64,000 bases of DNA from Argentina anserina (Eukaryota > Streptophyta > Magnoliopsida > Rosales > Rosaceae), in NCBI RefSeq assembly GCF_933775445.1, contig NW_026089453.1, positions 50,154-114,153 on the forward strand, written 5' to 3'. Of the stretch, positions 1 to 11,133 are shown in pieces; positions within the stretch are counted from its first letter, which is position 1, and each line of letters starts with the position of its first letter. The translations under genes and the position numbers were made by a program. The notes below the pieces were generated by a model. The model saw only the letters and a list, made by a program, of their open reading frames with translations. It had not been told where the DNA came from and ran no database searches.

Positions 1-150
1 TTGAAAAGATACTCAAATTGCAATAGTAAACATACTCAAACGATAGAAAGATACTCAGTTTGAAAGAAACACACGCCCACACTAGAAACACTCTCAAATT
101 CAATAGAAACTCGCATCAGAAAGCCTTACAGAAAGATACTCAAACGAGAA
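1..150 (+). repeat. Type A monomer (150 bp), representative copy
   Basis: This is the longer monomer class. Its third quarter reads CAATAGAAACTCGCATCAG followed by AAAGCCTTACAG. Composition by hand count is A 70, T 28, C 32, G 20. Landmarks are GATACTC at 8 and 50 and again at 135, a C-rich box ACACGCCCAC at 71-80, and A-runs spaced about one helical turn apart. Variants of this class carry AAAGGCTTACAG or AAATGCTTACAG. From about 19,500 onward there is also a CAAGAGAAAC form of the same length. Confidence 0.95.
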
Positions 151-299
151 TTGAAAAAATACTCAAAGTGCAATAGTAAACATACTAAAACGATAGAAAG
201 ATACTCAGTTTGAAAGAAACACATGCCCACACAGGAAACACTCTCAAATTCAAGAAAAACTCGCATCGAAAGCCGTTCAGAAAGATACTCAAACGAGGA
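151..299 (+). repeat. Type B monomer (149 bp), representative copy
   Basis: This is the shorter monomer class. The diagnostic segment reads CAAGAAAAACTCGCATCG followed by AAAGCCGTTCAG, one base shorter than in type A, and is usually followed by CAAACGAGGATTG. A and B do not alternate strictly. In the first 3,440-bp unit I count 15 A and 8 B monomers. Because 149 is not a multiple of three, each B copy shifts the reading frame, which alone rules out a long tandem-repeat protein. Confidence 0.95.
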
Positions 300-3200
300 T
301 TGAAAAGATACTCAAATTGCAATAGTAAACATACTCAAACAATAGAAAGATACTCAGTTTGAAAGAAACACACGCCCACACTAGAAACACTCTCAAATTC
401 AATAGAAACTCGCATCAGAAAGCCTTACAGAAAGATACTCAAACGAGAATTGAAAAGATACTCAAAGTGCAATAGTAAACATACTCAAACGATAGAAAGA
501 TACTCAGTTTGAAAGAAACACTCGCCCACACAGGAAACACTCTCAAATTCAATAGAAACTCGCATCAGAAATGCTTACAGAAAGATACTCAAACGAGAAT
601 TGAAAAGATACTCAAATTGCAATAGTAAATATACTCAAACGATAGAAAGATACTCAGTTTGAAAGAAACACACGCCCACACAGGAAACACTCTCAAATTC
701 AATAGAAACTCGCATCAGAAATGCTTACAGAAAGATACTCAAACTAGAATTGAAAAGATACTCAAATTGCAATAGTAAATATACTCAAACGATAGAAAGA
801 TACTCAGCTTGAAGAAACACACGCCCACACTGGAAACACTCTCAAATTCAAGAAAAACTCGCATCGAAAGCCGTTCAGAAAGATACTCAAACGAGGATTG
901 AAAAGATACTCAAATTGCAATAGTAAACATACTCAAACGATAGAAAGATACTCAGTTTGAAAGAAACACACGCCCACACTAGAAACACTCTCAAATTCAA
1001 TAGAAACTCGCATCAGAAAGGCTTACAGAAAGATACTCAAACTAGAATTGAAAAGATACTCAAATTGCAATAGTAAATATACTCAAACGATAGAAAGATA
1101 CTCAGTTTGAAAGAAACACACGCCCACACTGGAAACACTCTCAAATTCAATAGAAACTCGCATCAGAAAGGCTTACAGAAAGATACTCAAACTAGAATTT
1201 AAAAGATACTCAAAGTGCAATAGTAAACCTACTCAAACGATAGAAAGATACGCAGTTTGAAAGAAACACACGCCCACACAGGAAACACTCTCAAATTCAA
1301 TAGAAACTCGCATCAGAAATGCTTACAGAAAGATACTCAAACGAGAATTGAAAAGATACTCAAATTGCAATAGTAAATATACTCAAACGATAGAAAGATA
1401 CTCAGTTTGAAAGAAACACACGCCCACACTGGAAACACTCTCAAATTCAAGAAAAACTCGCATCGAAAGCCGTTCAGAAAGATACTCAAACGAGGATTGA
1501 AAAGATACTCAAATTGCAATAGTAAACATACTCAAACGATAGAAAGATACTCAGTTTGAAAGAAACACACGCCCACACTAGAAACACTCTCAAATTCAAT
1601 AGAAACTCGCATCAGAAAGCCTTACAGAAAGATACTCAAACGAGAATTGAAAAGATACTCAAAGTGCAATAGTAAACATACTAAAACGATAGAAAGATAC
1701 TCAGTTTGAAAGAAACACACGCCCACATTGGAAACACTCTCAAATTCAAGAAAAACTCGCATCGAAAGCCGTTCAGAAAGATACTCAAACGAGGATTGAA
1801 AAGATACTCAAATTGCAATAGTAAACATACTCAAACAATAGAAAGATACTCAGTTTGAAAGAAACACACGCCCACACTAGAAACACTCTCAAATTCAATA
1901 GAAACTCGCATCAGAAAGCCTTACAGAAAGATACTCAAACGAGAATTGAAAAGATACTCAAAGTGCAATAGTAAACATACTCAAACGATAGAAAGATACT
2001 CAGTTTGAAAGAAACACACGCCCACACAGGAAACACTCTCAAATTCAATAGAAACTCGCATCAGAAATGCTTACAGAAAGATACTCAAACGAGAATTGAA
2101 AAGATACTCAAATTGCAATAGTAAATATACTCAAACGATAGAAAGATACTCAGTTTGAAAGAAACACACGCCCACACAGGAAACACTCTCAAATTCAATA
2201 GAAACTCGCATCAGAAATGCTTACAGAAAGATACTCAAACGAGAATTGAAAAGATACTCAAATTGCAATAGTAAATATACTCAAACGATAGAAAGATACT
2301 CAGTTTGAAGAAACACACGCCCACACTGGAAACACTCTCAAATTCAAGAAAAACTCGCATCGAAAGCCGTTCAGAAAGATACTCAAACGAGGATTGAAAA
2401 GATACTCAAATTGCAATAGTAAACATACTCAAACGATAGAAAGATACTCAGTTTGAAAGAAACACACGCCCACACTAGAAACACTCTCAAATTCAATAGA
2501 AACTCGCATCAGAAAGCCTTACAGAAAGATACTCAAACGAGAATTGAAAAGATACTCAAAGTGCAATAGTAAACATACTCAAACGATAGAAAGATACTCA
2601 GTTTGAAAGAAACACACGCCCACATTGGAAACACTCTCAAATTCAAGAAAAACTCGCATCGAAAGCCGTTCAGAAAGATACTCAAACGAGGATTGAAAAG
2701 ATACTCAAATTGCAATAGTAAACATACTCAAACGATAGAAAGATACTCAGTTTGAAAGAAACACACGCCCACACTAGAAACACTCTCAAATTCAATAGAA
2801 ACTCGCATCAGAAAGCCTTACAGAAAGATACTCAAACGAGAATTGAAAAGATACTCAAAGGACAATAGTAAACATACTCAAACGATAGAAAGATACTCAG
2901 TTTGAAAGAAACACACGCCGACACTGGAAACACTCTCAAATTCAATAGAAACTCGCATCAGAAAGGCTCACAGAAAGATACTCAAACGAGAATTGAAAAG
3001 ATACTCAAAGTGCAATAGTAAACATACTCAAACGATAGAAAGATACTCAGTTTGAAAGAAACACACGCCCACATTGGAAACACTCTCAAATTCAAGAAAA
3101 ACTCGCATCGAAAGCCGTTCAGAAAGATACTCAAACGAGGATTGAAAAGATACTCAAATTGCAATAGTAAACATACTCAAACGATAGAAAGATACTCAGT

Positions 3201-3440
3201 TTGAAAGAAACACACGCCCACACTAGAAACACTCTCAAATTCAATAGAAACTCGCATCAGAAAGCCTTACAGAAAGATACTCAAACGAGAATTGAAAAGA
3301 AACTCAAATTGCAATAGTAAATATACTCAAACGATAGAAAGATACTCAGTTTGAAAGAAACACACGCCCACACTGGAAACACTCTCAAATTCAAGAAAAA
3401 CTCGCATCGAAAGCCGTTCAGAAAGATACTCAAACGAGGA

Positions 3441-6400
3441 TTGAAAAGATACTCAAATTGCAATAGTAAACATACTCAAACGATAGAAAGATACTCAGTT
3501 TGAAAGAAACACACGCCCACACTAGAAACACTCTCAAATTCAATAGAAACTCGCATCAGAAAGCCTTACAGAAAGATACTCAAACGAGAATTGAAAAGAT
3601 ACTCAAAGTGCAATAGTAAACATACTAAAACGATAGAAAGATACTCAGTTTGAAAGAAACACACGCCCACACAGGAAACACTCTCAAATTCAAGAAAAAC
3701 TCGCATCGAAAGCCGTTCAGAAAGATACTCAAACGAGGATTGAAAAGATACTCAAATTGCAATAGTAAACATACTCAAACAATAGAAAGATACTCAGTTT
3801 GAAAGAAACACACGCCCACACTAGAAACACTCTCAAATTCAATAGAAACTCGCATCAGAAAGCTTTACAGAAAGATACTCAAACGAGAATTGAAAAGATA
3901 CTCAAAGTGCAATAGTAAACATACTCAAACGATAGAAAGATACTCAGTTTGAAAGAAACACTCGCCCACACAGGAAACACTCTCAAATTCAATAGAAACT
4001 CGCATCAGAAATGCTTACAGAAAGATACTCAAACGAGAATTGAAAAGATACTCAAATTGCAATAGTAAATATACTCAAACGATAGAAAGATACTCAGTTT
4101 GAAAGAAACACACGCCCACACAGGAAACACTCTCAAATTCAATAGAAACTCGCATCAGAAATGCTTACAGAAAGATACTCAAACGAGAATTGAAAAGATA
4201 CTCAAATTGCAATAGTAAATATACTCAAACGATAGAAAGATACTCAGTTTGAAGAAACACACGCCCACACTGGAAACACTCTCAAATTCAAGAAAAACTC
4301 GCATCGAAAGCCGTTCAGAAAGATACTCAAACGAGGATTGAAAAGATACTCAAATTGCAATAGTAAACATACTCAAACGATAGAAAGATACTCAGTTTGA
4401 AAGAAACACACGCCCACACTAGAAACACTCTCAAATTCAATAGAAACTCGCATCAGAAAGGCTTACAGAAAGATACTCAAACTAGAATTGAAAAGATACT
4501 CAAATTGCAATAGTAAATATACTCAAACGATAGAAAGATACTCAGTTTGAAAGAAACACACGCCCACACAGGAAACACTCTCAAATTCAATAGAAACTCG
4601 CATCAGAAAGGCTTACAGAAAGATACTCAAACTAGAATTTAAAAGATACTCAAAGTGCAATAGTAAACCTACTCAAACGATAGAAAGATACGCAGTTTGA
4701 AAGAAACACACGCCCACACAGGAAACACTCTCAAATTCAATAGAAACTCGCATCAGAAATGCTTACAGAAAGATACTCAAACGAGAATTGAAAAGATACT
4801 CAAATTGCAATAGTAAATATACTCAAACGATAGAAAGATACTCAGTTTGAAAGAAACACACGCCCACACTGGAAACACTCTCAAATTCAAGAAAAACTCG
4901 CATCGAAAGCCGTTCAGAAAGATACTCAAACGAGGATTGAAAAGATACTCAAATTGCAATAGTAAACATACTCAAACGATAGAAAGATACTCAGTTTGAA
5001 AGAAACACACGCCCACACTAGAAACACTCTCAAATTCAATAGAAACTCGCATCAGAAAGCCTTACAGAAAGATACTCAAACGAGAATTGAAAAGATACTC
5101 AAAGTGCAATAGTAAACATACTAAAACGATAGAAAGATACTCAGTTTGAAAGAAACACACGCCCACATTGGAAACACTCTCAAATTCAAGAAAAACTCGC
5201 ATCGAAAGCCGTTCAGAAAGATACTCAAACGAGGATTGAAAAGATACTCAAATTGCAATAGTAAACATACTCAAACAATAGAAAGATACTCAGTTTGAAA
5301 GAAACACACGCCCACACTAGAAACACTCTCAAATTCAATAGAAACTCGCATCAGAAAGCCTTACAGAAAGATACTCAAACGAGAATTGAAAAGATACTCA
5401 AAGTGCAATAGTAAACATACTCAAACGATAGAAAGATACTCAGTTTGAAAGAAACACACGCCCACACAGGAAACACTCTCAAATTCAATAGAAACTCGCA
5501 TCAGAAATGCTTACAGAAAGATACTCAAACGAGAATTGAAAAGATACTCAAATTGCAATAGTAAATATACTCAAACGATAGAAAGATACTCAGTTTGAAA
5601 GAAACACACGCCCACACAGGAAACACTCTCAAATTCAATAGAAACTCGCATCAGAAATGCTTACAGAAAGATACTCAAACGAGAATTGAAAAGATACTCA
5701 AATTGCAATAGTAAATATACTCAAACGATAGAAAGATACTCAGTTTGAAGAAACACACGCCCACACTGGAAACACTCTCAAATTCAAGAAAAACTCGCAT
5801 CGAAAGCCGTTCAGAAAGATACTCAAACGAGGATTGAAAAGATACTCAAATTGCAATAGTAAACATACTCAAACGATAGAAAGATACTCAGTTTGAAAGA
5901 AACACACGCCCACACTAGAAACACTCTCAAATTCAATAGAAACTCGCATCAGAAAGCCTTACAGAAAGATACTCAAACGAGAATTGAAAAGATACTCAAA
6001 GTGCAATAGTAAACATACTAAAACGATAGAAAGATACTCAGTTTGAAAGAAACACACGCCCACATTGGAAACACTCTCAAATTCAAGAAAAACTCGCATC
6101 GAAAGCCGTTCAGAAAGATACTCAAACGAGGATTGAAAAGATACTCAAATTGCAATAGTAAACATACTCAAACGATAGAAAGATACTCAGTTTGAAAGAA
6201 ACACACGCCCACACTAGAAACACTCTCAAATTCAATAGAAACTCGCATCAGAAAGCCTTACAGAAAGATACTCAAACGAGAATTGAAAAGATACTCAAAG
6301 GACAATAGTAAACATACTCAAACGATAGAAAGATACTCAGTTTGAAAGAAACACACGCCGACACTGGAAACACTCTCAAATTCAATAGAAACTCGCATCA

Positions 6401-6880
6401 GAAAGGCTTACAGAAAGATACTCAAACGAGAATTGAAAAGATACTCAAAGTGCAATAGTAAACATACTCAAACGATAGAAAGATACTCAGTTTGAAAGAA
6501 ACACACGCCCACATTGGAAACACTCTCAAATTCAAGAAAAACTCGCATCGAAAGCCGTTCAGAAAGATACTCAAACGAGGATTGAAAAGATACTCAAATT
6601 GCAATAGTAAACATACTCAAACGATAGAAAGATACTCAGTTTGAAAGAAACACACGCCCACACTAGAAACACTCTCAAATTCAATAGAAACTCGCATCAG
6701 AAAGCCTTACAGAAAGATACTCAAACGAGAATTGAAAAGAAACTCAAATTGCAATAGTAAATATACTCAAACGATAGAAAGATACTCAGTTTGAAAGAAA
6801 CACACGCCCACACTGGAAACACTCTCAAATTCAAGAAAAACTCGCATCGAAAGCCGTTCAGAAAGATACTCAAACGAGGA
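3441..6880 (+). repeat. 23-mer higher-order repeat (3,440 bp), copy 2
   Basis: This is a near-identical tandem copy of 1-3,440. By eye I found only about ten substitutions, for example at 157/3,597, 223/3,663, 745/4,185, 809/4,249, 2,580/6,020 and 2,969/6,409, and no length difference. The similarity continues slightly past 6,880 and breaks near 7,010-7,060, where the next copy carries CAAACTAAAA and a different monomer order. Confidence 0.92.
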
Positions 6881-7523
6881 TTGAAAAGATACTCAAATTG
6901 CAATAGTAAACATACTCAAACGATAGAAAGATACTCAGTTTGAAAGAAACACACGCCCACACTAGAAACACTCTCAAATTCAATAGAAACTCGCATCAGA
7001 AAGCCTTACAAAAAGATACTCAAACGAGAATTGAAAAGATACTCAAAGTGCAATAGTAAACAAACTAAAACGATAGAAAGATACTCAGTTTGAAAGAAAC
7101 ACACGCCCACATTGGAAACACTCTCAAATTCAAGAAAAACTCGCATCGAAAGCCGTTCAGAAAGATATTCAAACGAGGATTGAAAAGATACTCAAATTGC
7201 AATAGTAAACATACTCAAACGATAGAAAGATACTCAGTTTGAAAGAAACACACGCCCACACTAGAAACACTCTCAAATTCAATAGAAACTCGCATCAGAA
7301 AGGCTTACAGAAAGATACTCAAACTAGAATTGAAAAGATACTCAAATTGCAATAGTAAATATACTCAAACGATAGAAAGATACTCAGTTTGAAAGAAACA
7401 CACGCCCACACAGGAAACACTCTCAAATTCAATAGAAACTCGCATCAGAAATGCTTACAGAAAGATACTCAAACGAGAATTGAAAAGATACTCAAATTGC
7501 AATAGTAAATATACTCAAACGAT
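5430..7523 (+). repeat. 14-mer segment (2,094 bp), copy 1
   Basis: This segment overlaps the end of the second 23-mer and recurs 2,094 bp downstream, 14 monomers away. Shared private sites include the 1-bp-deleted TTTGAAGAAAC at 5,747/7,841, ATACTAAAACG at 6,018/8,112, AAAGAAACTC in the monomer near 6,738/8,832, and CAAACTAAAA at 7,061/9,155. Edges are approximate. Confidence 0.85.
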
Positions 7524-9544
7524 AGAAAGATACTCAGTTTGAAAGAAACACACGCCCATACAGGAAACACTCTCAAATTCAATAGAAACTCGCATCAGAA
7601 ATGCTTACAGAAAGATACTCAAACGAGAATTGAAAAGATACTCAAATTGCAATAGTAAATATACTCAAACGATAGAAAGATACTCAGTTTGAAAGAAACA
7701 CACGCCCACACAGGAAACACTCTCAAATTCAATAGAAACTCGCATCAGAAATGCTTACAGAAAGATACTCAAACGAGAATTGAAAAGATACTCAAATTGC
7801 AATAGTAAATATACTCAAACGATAGAAAGATACTCAGTTTGAAGAAACACACGCCCACACTGGAAACACTCTCAAATTCAAGAAAAACTCGCATCGAAAG
7901 CCGTTCAGAAAGATACTCAAACGAGGATTGAAAAGATACTCAAATTGCAATAGTAAACATACTCAAACGATAGAAAGATACTCAGTTTGAAAGAAACACA
8001 CGCCCACACTAGAAACACTCTCAAATTCAATAGAAACTCGCATCAGAAAGCCTTACAGAAAGATACTCAAACGAGAATTGAAAAGATACTCAAAGTGCAA
8101 TAGTAAACATACTAAAACGATAGAAAGATACTCAGTTTGAAAGAAACACACGCCCACATTGGAAACACTCTCAAATTCAAGAAAAACTCGCATCGAAAGC
8201 CGTTCAGAAAGATACTCAAACGAGGATTGAAAAGATACTCAAATTGCAATAGTAAACATACTCAAACGATAGAAAGATACTCAGTTTGAAAGAAACACAC
8301 GCCCACACTAGAAACACTCTCAAATTCAATAGAAACTCGCATCAGAAAGCCTTACAGAAAGATACTCAAACGAGAATTGAAAAGATACTCAAAGGACAAT
8401 AGTAAACATACTCAAACGATAGAAAGATACTCAGTTTGAAAGAAACACACGCCGACACTGGAAACACTCTCAAATTCAATAGAAACTCGCATCAGAAAGG
8501 CTTACAGAAAGATACTCAAACGAGAATTGAAAAGATACTCAAAGTGCAATAGTAAACATACTCAAACGATAGAAAGATACTCAGTTTGAAAGAAACACAC
8601 GCCCACATTGGAAACACTCTCAAATTCAAGAAAAACTCGCATCGAAAGCCGTTCAGAAAGATACTCAAACGAGGATTGAAAAGATACTCAAATTGCAATA
8701 GTAAACATACTCAAACGATAGAAAGATACTCAGTTTGAAAGAAACACACGCCCACACTAGAAACACTCTCAAATTCAATAGAAACTCACATCAGAAAGCC
8801 TTACAGAAAGATACTCAAACGAGAATTGAAAAGAAACTCAAATTGCAATAGTAAATATACTCAAACGATAGAAAGATACTCAGTTTGAAAGAAACACACG
8901 CCCACACTGGAAACACTCTCAAATTCAAGAAAAACTCGCATCGAAAGCCGTTCAGAAAGATACTCAAACGAGGATTGAAAAGATACTCAAATTGCAATAG
9001 TAAACATACTCAAACGATAGAAAGATACTCAGTTTGAAAGAAACACACGCCCACACTAGAAACACTCTCAAATTCAATAGAAACTCGCATCAGAAAGCCT
9101 TACAGAAAGATACTCAAACGAGAATTGAAAAGATACTCAAAGTGCAATAGTAAACAAACTAAAACGATAGAAAGATACTCAGTTTGAAAGAAACACACGC
9201 CCACATTGGAAACACTCTCAAATTCAAGAAAAACTCGCATCGAAAGCCGTTCAGAAAGATACTCAAACGAGGATTGAAAAGATACTCAAATTGCAATAGT
9301 AAACATACTCAAACGATAGAAAGATACTCAGTTTGAAAGAAACACACGCCCACACTAGAAACACTCTCAAATTCAATAGAAACTCGCATCAGAAAGGCTT
9401 ACAGAAAGATACTCAAACTAGAATTGAAAAGATACTCAAATTGCAATAGTAAATATACTCAAACGATAGAAAGATACTCAGTTTGAAAGAAACACACGCC
9501 CACACAGGAAACACTCTCAAATTCAATAGAAACTCGCATCAGAA
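7524..9544 (+). repeat. 14-mer segment (2,094 bp), copy 2
   Basis: This is the tandem partner of the preceding segment at an offset of 2,094 bp. Homology ends near 7,450/9,544, where one copy has AAATGCTTAC and the other AAAGGCTTAC followed by CTAGAATTTAAAAG. The segment partly contains older pieces of the 23-mer in a new order, so it arose after or alongside that unit. Confidence 0.84.
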
Positions 9545-11133
9545 AGGCTTACAGAAAGATACTCAAACTAGAATTTAAAAGATACTCAAAGTGCAATAGT
9601 AAACCTACTCAAACGATAGAAAGATACGCAGTTTGAAAGAAACACACGCCCACACAGGAAACACTCTCAAATTCAATAGAAACTCGCATCAGAAATGCTT
9701 ACAGAAAGATACTCAAACGAGAATTGAAAAGATACTCAAATTGCAATAGTAAATATACTCAAACGATAGAAAGATACTCAGTTTGAAAGAAACACACGCC
9801 CACACTGGAAACACTCTCAAATTCAAGAAAAACTCGCATCGAAAGCCGTTCAGAAAGATACTCAAACGAGGATTGAAAAGATACTCAAATTGCAATAGTA
9901 AACATACTCAAACGATAGAAAGATACTCAGTTTGAAAGAAACACACGCCCACACAGGAAACACTCTCAAATTCAATAGAAACTCGCATCAGAAAGCCTTA
10001 CAGAAAGATACTCAAACTAGAATTTAAAAGATACTCAAAGTGCAATAGTAAACCTACTCAAACGATAGAAAGATACGCAGTTTGAAAGAAACACACGCCC
10101 ACACAGGAAACACTCTCAAATTCAATAGAAACTCGCATCAGAAATGCTTACAGAAAGATACTCAAACGAGAATTGAAAAGATACTCAAATTGCAATAGTA
10201 AATATACTCAAACGATAGAAAGATACTCAGTTTGAAAGAAACACACGCCCACACTGGAAACACTCTCAAATTCAAGAAAAACTCGCATCGAAAGCCGTTC
10301 AGAAAGATACTCAAACGAGGATTGAAAAGATACTCAAATTGCAATAGTAAACATACTCAAACGATAGAAAGATACTCAGTTTGAAAGAAACACACGCCAC
10401 ACTAGAAACACTCTCAAATTCAATAGAAACTCGCATCAGAAAGCCTTACAGAAAGATACTCAAACGAGAATTGAAAAGATACTCAAAGTGCAATAGTAAA
10501 CATACTAAAACGATAGAAAGATACTCAGTTTGAAAGAAACACACGCCCACATTGGAAACACTCTCAAATTCAAGAAAAACTCGCATCGAAAGCCGTTCAG
10601 AAAGATACTCAAACGAGGATTGAAAAGATACTCAAATTGCAATAGTAAACATACTCAAACAATAGAAAGATACTCAGTTTGAAAGAAACACACGCCACAC
10701 TAGAAACACTCTCAAATTCAATAGAAACTCGCATCAGAAAGCCTTACAGAAAGATACTCAAACGAGAATTGAAAAGATACTCAAAGTGCAATAGTAAACA
10801 TACTCAAACGATAGAAAGGTACTCAGTTTGAAAGAAACACTCGCCCACACAGGAAACACTCTCAAATTCAATAGAAACTCGCATCAGAAATGCTTACAGA
10901 AAGATACTCAAACGAGAATTGAAAAGATACTCAAATTGCAATAGTAAATATACTCAAACGATAGAAAGATACTCAGTTTGAAAGAAACACACGCCCACAC
11001 AGGAAACACTCTCAAATTCAATAGAAACTCGCATCAGAAATGCTTACAGAAAGATACTCAAACGAGAATTGAAAAGATACTCAAATTGCAATAGTAAATA
11101 TACTCAAACGATAGAAAGATACTCAGTTTGAAG
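8892..11133 (+). repeat. 15-mer higher-order repeat (about 2,242 bp), copy 1
   Basis: Markers recur 2,241-2,242 bp downstream: CAAACTAAAA at 9,155/11,397, AAACCTACTC at 10,050/12,291, CAAACAATAG near 10,657/12,899, and ATAGAAAGGTACTC at 10,811/13,053. Inside it, a 449-bp (3-monomer) block is duplicated, with AAACCTACTC plus GATACGCAG at 9,601 and 10,050. Two monomers here have lost one C from the C-rich box (near 10,396 and 10,695). Confidence 0.87.

Larger units (their letters stand above)
1..3440 (+). repeat. 23-mer higher-order repeat (3,440 bp), copy 1
   Basis: The block recurs 3,440 bp downstream with the same order of private variants: ATACTAAAACG at 183 and 3,623, CAAACAATAG near 337 and 3,777, CTCGCCCACA at 521 and 3,961, AAACCTACTC at 1,225 and 4,665. 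The length is explained exactly by 15 type A (150) plus 8 type B (149) monomers minus two 1-bp deletions (TTTGAAGAAAC for TTTGAAAGAAAC) in monomers 6 and 16. Within the unit, about 1-1,000 and 1,497-2,500 are themselves related at a 10-monomer spacing of 1,496 bp. Confidence 0.93.

Noticed and set aside
1337..1519. Recurring 60-codon open frames on the minus strand, found in dozens of near-identical copies
   Set aside because: They start at TTG rather than ATG, recur only because the monomer recurs, and simply span the gap between two in-repeat stop codons. The phenylalanine/leucine/serine-rich translation reflects the T-rich strand. Nothing indicates a promoter, a conserved protein or coding constraint.
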